Part shown: positions 24,556 to 33,606 of the stretch, one piece after another | How the letters are laid out: every line of letters begins with the position of its first letter | Position numbering within the stretch: the first letter of the stretch is position 1 | Assembly (NCBI GenBank): GCA_022565335.1 | Contig: JAIUMY010000007.1 | Span: forward strand, 1 to 59,343 | DNA length: 59,343 nucleotides | Source: Opitutales bacterium | GTDB lineage: Bacteria; Verrucomicrobiota; Verrucomicrobiia; Opitutales; T3Sed10-336 | Direction: 5' to 3' | The notes under the pieces: model-generated | The model's database searches: none | Seen by the model: only the letters and a program-made list of their open reading frames with translations | Told to the model about the DNA's origin: nothing | Translations under genes and position numbers: made by a program

Positions 24556-25350
24556 ATGTCCCTTCGCCGCCTCATTCCGCCGCCAACCGAAACACCCCCT
24601 TCGCTTCCTCCGCTGGAACGACAATTCGAGGAACTCGATTACCAAAACACCCCCATTGGGGAACTGTCCCTGCGGCGGAAAAAGATCCTGAAACTGAACG
24701 GGCAGGAAGTCTATGAGGTAAAAATCAATGAAGGGTTTCTCATGTCCAGCCTGTTTCCCTTCGTCGAGGAGGAAATGGCTGTCCGGGGATTGGCCCTGTG
24801 CCCCAAAGACGAGCCGCTCGACGTAGTCGTCGGCGGACTGGGTCTCGGCCATACCGCCGCCAAAGCTTTGGAGAATCCAAACGTTCGCTCCCTCTATATT
24901 GTTGAATTCATTGAGGAAGTTATTCAGTGGCACTGCCGGGGGCTGGTGCCCCTCGCCCCAACCCTTTGTCAGGATCCCCGCTGCCACTTTGTGCACGGTG
25001 ACTTTTTTGCCCTGGCGATGGACCCCGAAAGAAGTTTTGCCCCGGAGGCCCCGGAGAAAAAATTCCATGCCATCCTTCTCGACATTGACCACACCCCGGA
25101 ACTGATTCTCCGCGACCCCCATGGAGGGTTTTATCAGGAAGCCGGCCTCCGGGCGATGACCCGCCACCTCCTCCCCGGCGGAGTCTTTGCCATGTGGTCC
25201 GACGGAGCCGCCAACGAACCTTTTTTGCAGGAACTGCAGAAAGTATTCCCCAACGCCCGCGCCGAGCGCGTCACCTTCCCCAACCCCCTCCAACACAAGG
25301 AATCCGCCAACACCCTGTATCTGGCGAGCAAGGAAATCTTAACCGGGTAA
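24556..25350 (+). CDS. Spermidine-synthase-like SAM-binding protein
   Basis: A 264-residue protein with a Rossmann fold of the polyamine-synthase type: VVVGGLGLGHTAAKALE (nucleotide-binding glycine loop), LYIVEFIEEVIQWH (acidic residue binding the ribose), then CHFVHGDFFALAM and FHAILLDIDHTPELILRD (the D-x-D-like active-site loop), and TRHLLPGGVFAMWSDG. The 'SpeE-like methyltransferase' group contains many members of uncertain activity; the catalytic DD pattern differs from true SpeE, so polyamine synthesis is not assured. A cytoplasmic, single-gene unit. Confidence 0.75.
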   Translation: MSLRRLIPPPTETPPSLPPLERQFEELDYQNTPIGELSLRRKKILKLNGQEVYEVKINEGFLMSSLFPFVEEEMAVRGLALCPKDEPLDVVVGGLGLGHTAAKALENPNVRSLYIVEFIEEVIQWHCRGLVPLAPTLCQDPRCHFVHGDFFALAMDPERSFAPEAPEKKFHAILLDIDHTPELILRDPHGGFYQEAGLRAMTRHLLPGGVFAMWSDGAANEPFLQELQKVFPNARAERVTFPNPLQHKESANTLYLASKEILTG

Positions 25351-25419
25351 CCCAGGAGCGTGTTAATTGGAACCCTTCCCCTGAGAAACCGAATTAACCA
25401 AAGTCCAGTCTTTTCATTA

Positions 25420-25560
25420 CCCCCTTCACCTTACGATCCTACCCATCAGCCGTCCTCCTCTGCCAGAGGCTTCATCGCCTTTATCCTCTCTGGTTTGCTT
25501 TTGTTCTCCCTGCTCCAGGCAGAAGGAGACCTTTGTTCCCGCCCTGCTGGAAACTCCGAC
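25420..25560 (+). pseudogene. Decayed copy of the 5' end of the GH-like gene at 33,889
   Basis: The stretch around 25,425-25,560 aligns with about 33,880-34,010: CTTCAC-TTACGATCCT versus CTTCACACTATGATCCT, then CTCTCTGGTTTGCTTTTGTT versus CTCTCTGGTTTGCTTTCGTT, CTGCTCCAGGCAGA, and ACCTTTGTTCCCGC. The start codon is ACG instead of ATG, the frame is broken early, and homology ends soon after the signal-peptide region. Nothing of the mature enzyme remains. No other gene is supported in 25,351-25,876. Confidence 0.7.
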
Positions 25561-25789
25561 CCCCCGACTCGTGGGGACCCCGCTGTGCGGGACAAGGCAC
25601 TCGCCCTCCCAAATCGCGGGGTAAACCCGCTCGCTAAAAAATGCGTATTTTGTGATGCGTATCTTTATTACCGAACGATTACCTTCGCGCCGGACCGGAA
25701 CCCTTGCTAAAGCAGCGGGCTACTCCTCCAAACACTGATTACCGATTACGGACCACTGAGAACGGACCTCCGATCTCCGACCGTTACCG

Positions 25790-25832
25790 TTGAGCCTGAG
25801 CGAAATCCCGTCTCAACGGGAACTTCCGACTT
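25790..25832. repeat. Inverted partial copy of dispersed block B
   Basis: GAGCGAAATCCCGTCTCAAC through CGGGAACTTCCGAC is the reverse complement of the first part of block B (GTCGGAGGTTCCCGCTTAGC ... GGATTTCGCTGTGGCTCAAC), with a few mismatches. Confidence 0.55.
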
Positions 25833-25876
25833 CCTTTCTTAAATCATAATTCATAATTCTTACATTATTTCTCCAC

Positions 25877-26512
25877 TCACGGATGGGCGTTAATGAGAGC
25901 CGGGGGGAGATGGCTGACGTCGTTGGCGAGCATGATCCAGGGGGAACCGTGGGCCGGAACCTGCACCAGGGTGATGCTGGCGTTGTGCATTTTCACCGGA
26001 ATGGTGACAAAGGGATCCTGGCCGCCGAGGCAGCCGATGAGGGCGCGGTGGAAATTGCCGTGCGCGATGATCGCCACGACCTCCCCTTCGCGGTAGGTTG
26101 CTTTTAACTCATCCGCCACCGCGAGCACTTTTTGACCCGCCTCTTTCCGCCGGGCCAACTCGTCCTTCGGCCAATCCTCAAAGTGCGTATGCCAGGTCAT
26201 TTCGCGGATTTCCCGCAATTCCTCCCGCATCTCATAGGGGACGTCCGGATGGTGCTGCCGCACTTGGTCCACGGTCTCCCGGGCGCGTTGCAAATCGGAA
26301 CTCAGAATCGCCCGCAGGGGCAAACCCTGCAACCGTTCACCCAAGCGTCTGGCCTGCTCCCGTCCGACTTCGGTCAAGGGTGCCTCCGGGGCGTCCTTTT
26401 CCGGACGAACCTCTTTCTGCCCATGGCGGATCAGAAGGAAATTCCGAACGTTGTCCCGCAATAAACTCGTGATGACCTCCGGCGGGGTGGCACCTGTTGG
26501 AGTCGTATCCAT
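25877..26512 (-). CDS. Histidine phosphatase family protein (phosphoglycerate mutase-like)
   Basis: A 211-residue phosphatase. The catalytic LIRHGQ (His30) is preceded by a 20-residue leader, then LTEVGREQARRLGERL, ILSSDLQRARETVDQV (second Arg), and the C-terminal IIAHGNFHRALIG histidine. The substrate is not predictable from sequence. The start ATG at 26512 overlaps the stop of the FG-GAP gene (TGATG), so translation is probably coupled to that gene and it closes a four-gene minus-strand operon. There is no signal peptide, although its upstream partners are exported. Confidence 0.9.
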   Translation of the reverse strand: MDTTPTGATPPEVITSLLRDNVRNFLLIRHGQKEVRPEKDAPEAPLTEVGREQARRLGERLQGLPLRAILSSDLQRARETVDQVRQHHPDVPYEMREELREIREMTWHTHFEDWPKDELARRKEAGQKVLAVADELKATYREGEVVAIIAHGNFHRALIGCLGGQDPFVTIPVKMHNASITLVQVPAHGSPWIMLANDVSHLPPALINAHP

Positions 26513-28446
26513 CAATCGGGCACGACCCAGGTGTGTACGGGATCGATAACGACCACTTCGGCCTCCTGTTCTTGTCCTTCGGCGTCATGCCAATGCAGCT
26601 TGACCGGACCGGCAAAGGAGCGTTGCAGTACCACCGGATGCCCCGGCCGCAATACATTCATTGCCAAAGGAGATTCCTTTTCGGAAAAATCTTCATCCAA
26701 CACTGTAACCGTCACCGGGCGGTGTTGATCGGCTGGCAAGCGGAGTTCCAGGGAAAGCCGATCGCGACTGTCGGAACGCTCTCCCAGGGCCACCAGCACC
26801 TCATGGGTCTCCGGACGCACGGCAAACAAATCGTAAAATCCGTTCCCGCTGACATCGGTCATTACTCCGGCGGCCTGTCCTCTGGCCAGCTTACCCAATA
26901 CGGTCAACTCACCGGCCGCCCCGACATCGTCACTGATGGCGTGCGTGGGGGCATCGACATCCAGCTCCCGGGCCCAGCCAAAACAGGCGAAGGTGCGGTT
27001 GAAAAAGGTCATTTGCTTGTATTCGGGATAAAACAGCGCCACCCCCTGGGTCCCATCGCCATTGATATCGACCATATTCATCGATCCCACCCGGGGATTG
27101 CCCATATTGCCGTGGTGACCCAACTCATACGTCGCCACCAAAAGGTCTTCCCAGGTATCCCCTTCATGGCGGGCCAGGTAGGCAAGGCCGTTATCGCCCC
27201 CGATAAAGAGTTCCAGTTTGCCGTTATTGGAAAAATTTCCCACCACTGAGGTGACGGGATTGCGGGGCAGTCTAAGCTTTTTGACCTCAGGGGCGGCAAA
27301 TTCGCCTTCTCCTTGACCTTCAAAAAGGAGGAAGCCTTCGGCAAAAAGCTGCATCACATCAGGGAATCCATTGCCCGTAAAATCTCCGGTTGTCGCGTAC
27401 CCTCCGGGGCCCCTATTCGCCCCGGGAAAATCCTCGTCATTCTCCACCAGGGAGCGTTCTTTCCATTCGCCCTCTTCTTCCCAAAGAAGCCGGGGCCCCG
27501 AAGAGGTTCCAGCCAAGAGAGCGGGTTCCCCACCCGGGCGACTGATCACTTCGAGGGAAAGGCATTCCGCCAACGACCCAAGTTTGCGGGGCTCCTGGAG
27601 TTGGGCCGGGTTTTCCGGATCCACCGTTTGCAACCAAACCGCTTCCCCATCCCAGGTGACGAGATCGAGCCAATCATTCCCATTCCAATTCACCACCACC
27701 GCGCGCTGGGAGGAAGTGGCCAAGCCGATGGATTCCGTCCGGTTTTCCGGGCCGACATCTTCCTTGTATTCTTCGGGAAGGGCATAAAACTGATCCCCGT
27801 AATCCGAAAGAATTAAAATGCCCCGGCCCATCTCACCGCCGAGATTCAATTCCTTGGCCCGGTGGGGTGAACCTTCCAGAGGTTCAAGCTCCATCTCATC
27901 ATACCAGAGCAGATCCGATTGCACGGCAAACTGCGCCCACGGATCATCAATCACCTTCCGGACGGCAAAATCCAGCATCCGGGCACTTCCGCCCCATACC
28001 GCATTCATCATCAGGTCATCGGACCGAAGGGCATACGCCCCCCCATCCGGTTCCACCTGAAACCAAACCGTTCCCACCTGCAGTAAGTAGGAGTCCCCTC
28101 CGGCCTTTTCGCCTCCGGAGAAAAACATGCTGAAAACCGCACCTTCGCCCTGAAACGCAACCTCCAGATCATTTTGTTGCAGGGAGGTGTGGGGGATCAG
28201 GGTGATCGTCTCCTCGTCAAACCCCTCCCCTTTCAAGGACTCGCCGAAGGTCAGGATAACCTGCCCCGCCTCCTCTTCGTAAACGGCTTCCGCCTGTTGG
28301 ATCAACTCACTGGACCGAACCAGATCCCGCGGCGTGAAGTTGGGATTGATAATGGCTTGGAGGGAGAGGTTTCCCCCGAACAACATGCCGACGGCCAGAA
28401 GGCCCGATAAAAGGAAGGAAGGGTTGTGGTGTTTTGACTTCTTCAT
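26512..28446 (-). CDS. Secreted FG-GAP/VCBS repeat protein
   Basis: A 644-residue protein starting at MKKSKHHNPSFLLSGLLAVG (signal peptide, cleavage near LSLQA); longer in-frame starts exist but lack the right layout. The second half contains at least five FG-GAP/VCBS-like calcium-binding loops: VNWNGNDWLDLVTW, GDFTGNGFPDVMQLF, GNFSNNGKLELFIGG, VDINGDGTQGVALFY and TDVSGNGFYDLFAV, the pattern of a seven-bladed beta-propeller. The N-terminal third has no recognised domain. The C-terminal section (VTVTVLDEDFSEKESPLAM) resembles a terminal beta module. Likely extracellular; role unknown. It lies 22 bases after the preceding gene and is overlapped by the phosphatase gene. Confidence 0.85.
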   Translation of the reverse strand: MKKSKHHNPSFLLSGLLAVGMLFGGNLSLQAIINPNFTPRDLVRSSELIQQAEAVYEEEAGQVILTFGESLKGEGFDEETITLIPHTSLQQNDLEVAFQGEGAVFSMFFSGGEKAGGDSYLLQVGTVWFQVEPDGGAYALRSDDLMMNAVWGGSARMLDFAVRKVIDDPWAQFAVQSDLLWYDEMELEPLEGSPHRAKELNLGGEMGRGILILSDYGDQFYALPEEYKEDVGPENRTESIGLATSSQRAVVVNWNGNDWLDLVTWDGEAVWLQTVDPENPAQLQEPRKLGSLAECLSLEVISRPGGEPALLAGTSSGPRLLWEEEGEWKERSLVENDEDFPGANRGPGGYATTGDFTGNGFPDVMQLFAEGFLLFEGQGEGEFAAPEVKKLRLPRNPVTSVVGNFSNNGKLELFIGGDNGLAYLARHEGDTWEDLLVATYELGHHGNMGNPRVGSMNMVDINGDGTQGVALFYPEYKQMTFFNRTFACFGWARELDVDAPTHAISDDVGAAGELTVLGKLARGQAAGVMTDVSGNGFYDLFAVRPETHEVLVALGERSDSRDRLSLELRLPADQHRPVTVTVLDEDFSEKESPLAMNVLRPGHPVVLQRSFAGPVKLHWHDAEGQEQEAEVVVIDPVHTWVVPD

Positions 28447-28468
28447 AGGTATCCAAAAAAGGGGTTGA

Positions 28469-29113
28469 TTAACGTCCATAGAGACGGACCTCACGGATTG
28501 CCGTTCGCGAACGACCCCGTTCATCGTCGAAGTTGATACGAAAGCTCATCACGTCCGCCACTTCCATGTCGGTTAGATCGACGACCAAAAACCCGCTGTC
28601 ACCAACATGACCCAAATAACTTCCGGACTGGCCAACCGTGGCTTCCAAGAGGCCTTCCGCCTCCGGATTGCCGGAAATCTCATCGCCTTTATAGAAATCA
28701 AAGGCCATCGGACCAATCCATTCACGCTCGTTCGCATAAGCTTCCAGATCGATCCGATGACGGGAAGCGGCGTGGCGGCGACGGGTGGTGATCTTGATCT
28801 CCAGGCGTTCCAGGGATTGGATCGAGGACAATCCGGAAACGGTGAAATGGTAATAAGCTGGTCGGCGGCTATCAACCGTTGCCTCACCGGCCTCGCCCCC
28901 ACGGCTTCCGTCAAAATAATCCCGGTGCGGCGGAAAAAAACTATCCATCATAAACTGGCTCGCCTCGATGGCGGGATCGACGGTAATCGGGGTGGTGGCA
29001 TTTTCCACCTCGGTAAAGCCGTACTCCACCAAAAGCCTTTCCCCCTGGAGAAGAGGGGCTGTCCAAGTGAAGAGTAGCGCGATGGAGCAAAAAGAATAGA
29101 ATGATGTTTTCAT
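28469..29113 (-). CDS. Secreted hypothetical protein
   Basis: A 214-residue protein starting at MKTSFYSFCSIALLFTWTAP (signal peptide to about LLQG). The mature part is beta-rich with FLVVDLTDMEVADVMSFRIN, which recalls the closing blocks of jelly-roll or galactose-binding folds. I do not recognise the family. It sits 54 bases downstream of the GH-like gene and 22 bases upstream of the FG-GAP gene, so it belongs to their operon. Confidence 0.72.
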   Translation of the reverse strand: MKTSFYSFCSIALLFTWTAPLLQGERLLVEYGFTEVENATTPITVDPAIEASQFMMDSFFPPHRDYFDGSRGGEAGEATVDSRRPAYYHFTVSGLSSIQSLERLEIKITTRRRHAASRHRIDLEAYANEREWIGPMAFDFYKGDEISGNPEAEGLLEATVGQSGSYLGHVGDSGFLVVDLTDMEVADVMSFRINFDDERGRSRTAIREVRLYGR

Positions 29114-29167
29114 GGAATAAGTATTCGTTACAGGTTTTCCTCTCGGGGGTAGATCCATAGCTGGCGA

Positions 29168-32041
29168 TCAGTCGAGACCCAGAATTTCCCGGATATAGTC
29201 CTGGTCCTCCTCGCTGAAGATATTGGGATCCACCTCAAATATTTGCCCGTCTTCCCGCTTGAGCAGAATCCGGTTATTGCGCAACCCGCGGTAGGCGGCT
29301 TTGATTTGATCCCCCTCCTGATTCGTCCAGGTTCTCATCGGTTCGACTCCAGCGGCGGCGATGTCGATCTCATCCGGAACCCACTCGGCAACCTCCGCCC
29401 CGCCGGTTAACTCGGCAATCGCCTGCAACAAACGCCAATGGTACCGAGGATAGTTGAAACGGTTTTCCGATTGCGCCAGATAGCTGTGGAAGATGCTGTA
29501 AAGCTCGGTCAGTTCGTCCAGCAGGTCACGATAGGGCTGACGTTCATCTTCCTCCCTGTTCTGAAGGTACAAATCAACGATACGCATACGCAAATACCCT
29601 TCCTGCACCCCCTTGCGAAAAAGGAAGAACTGGGTGGTGGGAACCGCTCCCCTTTCCCCCGGCGCGAGAAATTCATCGACGTGGGTAAAAAAGGAAGTGC
29701 TGGTGGGTCCTTCATCGTCTTCCCCCAGCCAAAAATCCACTCCAAAATGCCCGATGTGCTTCCAGAAAAGCGGCAGACTGCGGAAGTGGTTGGGCGCGGA
29801 GAATGGTTGGTGGTGCCAACGCGCAGTGGCGGCCTGAACATGGTGATAGGTAATCCCGATCTCCTCCTCCATTCGTTTGGCATCCCAGTAATTGTGATTA
29901 CTGAAATAAGGCCAGCGCTTCACCGCCGCCTCATGGCCACCGGTGACCAATTGACGCCCTTCTTCAGGCGCGGCCGGATCACTGTGAAATTGGGATCCCG
30001 GGTCGCCGGAAAAATGCGACAGAAGATCCCAGCGAATCCAAGTTCCCCATTCCTCCAGAACCTTGGCGGTGTTTTCGCTGGGGCGGACATCACTGCCCAG
30101 GCCAAAAGCAATCGCCTCATCGGAGTAGCCGCGGGAAAGAATAAACTCTTGGACATCCGAGAAAAAGGCCGACCAGAATTCATCGGCACCGTCACTGGTG
30201 AAAGTGGGCACCTCCTCATGGGAAAAATTCCCCGAACCGGATCGCACCTTAACCTCCGGGAAATTGCTCCGGCTCGCCTCCCGCGCGGGGCGCTGTTGGC
30301 CTTCGTATCCATCCGCCAACTCATCGGCCACCCCCGGATCCCAGATCCAGAAAGAAACGACCTTGGGCTCCCCCAGATACTTTTCATGCAAATCCAGGTA
30401 GCGCTCCAGTATCTCAAAATTGGCCCGCAAGACCCCTCCCTGTTCCTCAAAAATCACCAGTGGTTCGTACCATTCCTTTTGATTCGAGGTGCGCGACGGT
30501 TGACGCCCGGCCCGTGCTGCTTCGGGGAAGTTGCTGAGGATCACCGGAGCCTCCACGGTCACATTGCCCACCTTGCTCATCCAGTAGAAGCTTCTTTCCA
30601 TTAAATCCCAATGCTCCTCCGACCACATGTCCACATCGTAGTACAGGGCCACTGTTTTGGGGTCCTGGGTCAGCGTCACCTCCGGATAGTCAAAATCCTT
30701 CGGTTCCGGTATCTGGTAGTCACTGACCACCAACTGCACCGGAATCGAAAACGTCTCGCGGTTCGCCTGGATCTCCAGCGTGGTCCGGTAGAGACCGGGT
30801 TCCTGCTCCGCCGGGACTTCCACGGTCAACCAGACCGGAACCGCCTTGGCGCCTTCCGGGGGCGTTTCCTTTAAAACATCGGCATGGTGCGTTGAGGGAC
30901 GGGAACGGGCATAAAAGATCGAAGCGCGGTCGGCCGACATCCGGGTCCCATTTTCCATCACAAAATCGTCCCTCAATTGCGCGGAAAGATTCTCCACCCC
31001 ATCCAGATTCGCCACCTGGACCTGACCCGCGTCAAACCCTCCCCGGGGAGAAGCCATCTTCATGGAACGCTCCGGTTCGAAAGGATTGGGAAAAAAGACC
31101 CCCTTAACCGGTTTTCCCCGCGAGGCATACAACGTCCAGAACCAGGACTCTCCCCTTACCAGGGAACCCTCCGGCCACGCATCGGTCGTTTGCTGCTCCG
31201 CCGCAACCACTTTCGCATGGGTTCCCTGCATCGCCTCTTCATAAGGAATCACCCCCGCACGGGAAGCGGTTAAACTCATTTGGTGAAAACCAACGTGGTC
31301 CCACTGGTCATCAATCTCGCCGGTTCGGGGAGCGCGGCGCAAATCCACCGCCAAAACGTTCACGCCCTCATTTAAAACCGAATTGGGGATGTCCACGGTA
31401 AACGTTCTTACCCGCTTCTCGTAATGTTCCTTCGCCATTTCCGGTTCATCTCCGATGCTTACCTTGGGCAGCGGACGGCCCCGGCCATCGACATAGGCCT
31501 CCTCGGGATACGGGAGGGCTGTAGTTAACTCGTGGATATCGCCCTCGGGCATGTACCCTCGTCCCACTTCCTCACCATTCACATAAATAACGGCCCCACC
31601 CAAAGCCACGACCTCAAGTTGCAGGTTCTGCACCCGGGAAGGATTTTCAATGCCAAACAAAGTGCGCAAACTGATGGTGGTGAGCCAACGCCCCGTACCG
31701 CGCATGGACTCCCCGCCGTAGCCACCAAGAAAATCGGCTAACTCCCCTTGCTCGTATTGCGCCCAGTGAAAATCATCAAAGTCTGCGGCCGTCCAGCCGA
31801 ACTCCGGCAACCGCGGATCCCGCGGGACCGGAGCCAAAGGCCCGGGAGCGCGCCGCCCCTCGTCGAAATGAACTTCCCCGTGTTCATTTTTCAGAATATC
31901 CGGACCATGGGTAACGGTCGCCCGGATGGGGGTATATTCATTGATCAATTCAACATTCCCCTGACTTGTCAGGGCCGGGCTGAGAAGCAATGCCGCCAAA
32001 AGGAAACACTTGGCAACGCTCTTTTTATTTGGGATACGCAT
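29168..32041 (-). CDS. Large secreted glycoside-hydrolase-like protein with C-terminal SHD1-like domain
   Basis: A 957-residue exported protein (signal peptide SVAKCFLLAALLLSPALTSQG). Residues about 30-270 are jelly-roll-like, with VIYVNGEEVGRGYMPEGDIH and NEGVNVLAVDLRRAP, blocks typical of GH2-type sandwich domains. A beta domain follows (LYRTTLEIQANRETFSIPVQ), then a probable TIM barrel (FWIWDPGVADELADGYEG; FLFRKGVQEGYLRMRIVDLY) of the GH123-like or DUF4091/DUF6067 kind. The last 55 residues (RTWTNQEGDQIKAAYRGLRN, LLKREDGQIFEV) match the SHD1-type module common in Planctomycetes and Verrucomicrobiota. Substrate is unknown. It heads a four-gene operon. Confidence 0.75.
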   Translation of the reverse strand: MRIPNKKSVAKCFLLAALLLSPALTSQGNVELINEYTPIRATVTHGPDILKNEHGEVHFDEGRRAPGPLAPVPRDPRLPEFGWTAADFDDFHWAQYEQGELADFLGGYGGESMRGTGRWLTTISLRTLFGIENPSRVQNLQLEVVALGGAVIYVNGEEVGRGYMPEGDIHELTTALPYPEEAYVDGRGRPLPKVSIGDEPEMAKEHYEKRVRTFTVDIPNSVLNEGVNVLAVDLRRAPRTGEIDDQWDHVGFHQMSLTASRAGVIPYEEAMQGTHAKVVAAEQQTTDAWPEGSLVRGESWFWTLYASRGKPVKGVFFPNPFEPERSMKMASPRGGFDAGQVQVANLDGVENLSAQLRDDFVMENGTRMSADRASIFYARSRPSTHHADVLKETPPEGAKAVPVWLTVEVPAEQEPGLYRTTLEIQANRETFSIPVQLVVSDYQIPEPKDFDYPEVTLTQDPKTVALYYDVDMWSEEHWDLMERSFYWMSKVGNVTVEAPVILSNFPEAARAGRQPSRTSNQKEWYEPLVIFEEQGGVLRANFEILERYLDLHEKYLGEPKVVSFWIWDPGVADELADGYEGQQRPAREASRSNFPEVKVRSGSGNFSHEEVPTFTSDGADEFWSAFFSDVQEFILSRGYSDEAIAFGLGSDVRPSENTAKVLEEWGTWIRWDLLSHFSGDPGSQFHSDPAAPEEGRQLVTGGHEAAVKRWPYFSNHNYWDAKRMEEEIGITYHHVQAATARWHHQPFSAPNHFRSLPLFWKHIGHFGVDFWLGEDDEGPTSTSFFTHVDEFLAPGERGAVPTTQFFLFRKGVQEGYLRMRIVDLYLQNREEDERQPYRDLLDELTELYSIFHSYLAQSENRFNYPRYHWRLLQAIAELTGGAEVAEWVPDEIDIAAAGVEPMRTWTNQEGDQIKAAYRGLRNNRILLKREDGQIFEVDPNIFSEEDQDYIREILGLD

Positions 32042-32806
32042 TTTAAATCAATACTTTGGGGGATACAGGGTGAGGTATAAAGTATAGTCCGACAAACCCC
32101 CTCACAGTTCCTACGCTTTTGCGTCTTCGGCATTACCAAATTTCCAATCCTGAAGGGGTTGAACCGGAAGTCCCGGCTCACCATCCAAAGACCACATTTT
32201 CGGCTACATGTACAGACACTCACCGTAATCGGGTTGGTTCATCGCCCGAACTGGAGGCCACGGTAACCATACACTGGAATAAAGATGAAAACGGAGCCGA
32301 GCACGCCAAAACAACCCACCGGATCCCCAGGATAAACCTCCCCACAACCGAAAGGCACAGGCTGGAAGCCTATGCTACTTCTGATTTTACCAAAACCCTA
32401 GCTGAAACAACCGGATAACTCCAGAGGTAGCACAGCCATCCTGGCTGTGTTTTGCCTGCCGACACACAGGCTGGAAGCCTATGCTACTTCAGAAAACCGT
32501 CCCCCAACCGCAACGCGGTTGAAGGCGATAGCCCAGGGTTGGCCGTAGGCCTACCCTGGGTTGACCATAAAAAACCACCCCAACCCTGAAGGGGTTGCAC
32601 CCGGTTGAACCGGAACGCCCGACTCACCATCCAAAGACTCACGTCTTCGGCTACATGTACAGGCACCCACCGTAGTTCCCGTTTGCCATAGGCGGCACGG
32701 GACACGCGGAAAAGCTGATTCATCGCCCGATAGGATACCCCCGAAACCCGCAACACAGTTGCCGACGAAAGCCAAGGTCGGCCACCGGGCCATCCCGAAA
32801 TCCCCT
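32042..32806. repeat. REP-like intergenic region
   Basis: No gene is supported. A 26-base unit beginning CACAGGCTGGAAGCCTATGC occurs at 32,356-32,381 and 32,465-32,490. A longer unit (TTGAACCGGAA, then GGCTACATGTACAG) occurs at about 32,158-32,235 and 32,604-32,676. CACAGCCA (32,431-32,438) pairs with TGGCTGTG (32,442-32,449) and is followed by TTTT, so it would also work as a terminator. Another block (GCCCAGGGTTGGCCGTAGGC) carries its own dyad with CCTACCCTGGG. Confidence 0.75.
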
Positions 32807-33250
32807 TTATCCTCCGGCGATAATATCCAGATCAGCTTCGGTGGCACCTTTCACCGCCTTAAAATTGATACTGGCGTCAAACGTTGCGAGACGTACACCG
32901 TTTTCAATCGCCAGGGCCAGCAGGTAAATGTCTGTAATTTGCTTGGACCCAAGGATCAGATCCGGATCAATTCTGGCGGGGTCCGTTAAACTGATCGTAT
33001 CCGCAACAAGACGATGGTTCTGCTTGGAAATGAACCCCATCAAGCGACGCATGACTTCCGAAGGGGTCAAGCGAATCTTTTTACTGTAGTTGGGATGGGA
33101 AAGAATGCGAATCAACCCATTTTCGGTTAAAGGGCAGGTCGCTATTCCCTCCCCAGCTTGCGCCTCCAGCCAGCGGTGTGCACCGTCATTGAAGATGTGG
33201 TCGGCATCAAAAAGCGCGATCAGGACGTTGATATCAAGCAGCGCGCGCAT
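32807..33250 (-). CDS. vapC: PIN-domain ribonuclease toxin VapC
   Basis: A 147-residue PIN-domain protein of a type II toxin-antitoxin module. The acidic quartet is visible at Asp6 (ALLDINVLIALFD), Glu43 (LTENGLIRIL), Asp107 (QITDIYLLALA) and Asp125 (RLATFDASI). VapC toxins cleave specific RNAs, often tRNA, when released from VapB. The ATG at 33250 shares a base with the stop of the antitoxin gene (TGATG), so antitoxin is made first and translation is coupled. Length is typical (130-150). Confidence 0.93.
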   Translation of the reverse strand: MRALLDINVLIALFDADHIFNDGAHRWLEAQAGEGIATCPLTENGLIRILSHPNYSKKIRLTPSEVMRRLMGFISKQNHRLVADTISLTDPARIDPDLILGSKQITDIYLLALAIENGVRLATFDASINFKAVKGATEADLDIIAGG

Positions 33251-33480
33251 CAAATCCCTTCTTTGTCCATAATGGATTGAACATGGTCCAGGGTGATGGG
33301 TTCACCACGGCGTGGCAGCATTTCGATGCCATTGCGTACCCTGGGCGTTGGGCCTGGCTCCGGACTGAGCCCGCGCCGGGCTAAACGCGTCAAAATCCTC
33401 CCCGTAGTCGTCTTTTCCTGAGCCGCCAACTCTTTGGCGGCGGCCAGGACATCCGCATCGATATCCAGTGTCGTCCGCAT
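33250..33480 (-). CDS. vapB: VapB-type antitoxin
   Basis: A 76-residue antitoxin. The N-terminus MRTTLDIDADVLAAAKELAA is a ribbon-helix-helix DNA-binding domain, followed by a proline-rich linker (PEPGPTPRVRNGIEMLPRRG) and a short C-terminal tail that would thread into the VapC active site. It precedes vapC with a one-base stop/start overlap. Palindromic sites overlap its promoter or start. Confidence 0.9.
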   Translation of the reverse strand: MRTTLDIDADVLAAAKELAAQEKTTTGRILTRLARRGLSPEPGPTPRVRNGIEMLPRRGEPITLDHVQSIMDKEGI

Positions 33481-33506
33481 ACATCAGATGCAATCGCATC
33501 AGATGC
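33481..33506. promoter_or_regulatory. Probable VapB operator (two palindromes)
   Basis: GCATCAGATGC (33,496-33,506) and ACATCAGATGC (33,481-33,491) are 11-base dyads centred on one base and lie 15 bases centre to centre, directly before the antitoxin start. The spacing of about one and a half turns is usual for paired ribbon-helix-helix dimers. Confidence 0.6.
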
Positions 33507-33606
33507 ACAAAGTCAAGCCCCGAGCAATCCGTATGCTAACGATCCCAGGGCCTCCCGCCCTTTCCGCCCTAGAAAGGCTTGACAACCAACAACTTTTGAG
33601 GTGACA

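Noticed and set aside
25360-25710. 116-codon plus-strand open frame
   Set aside because: It reads through the decayed copy of another gene's 5' end and has no independent support.
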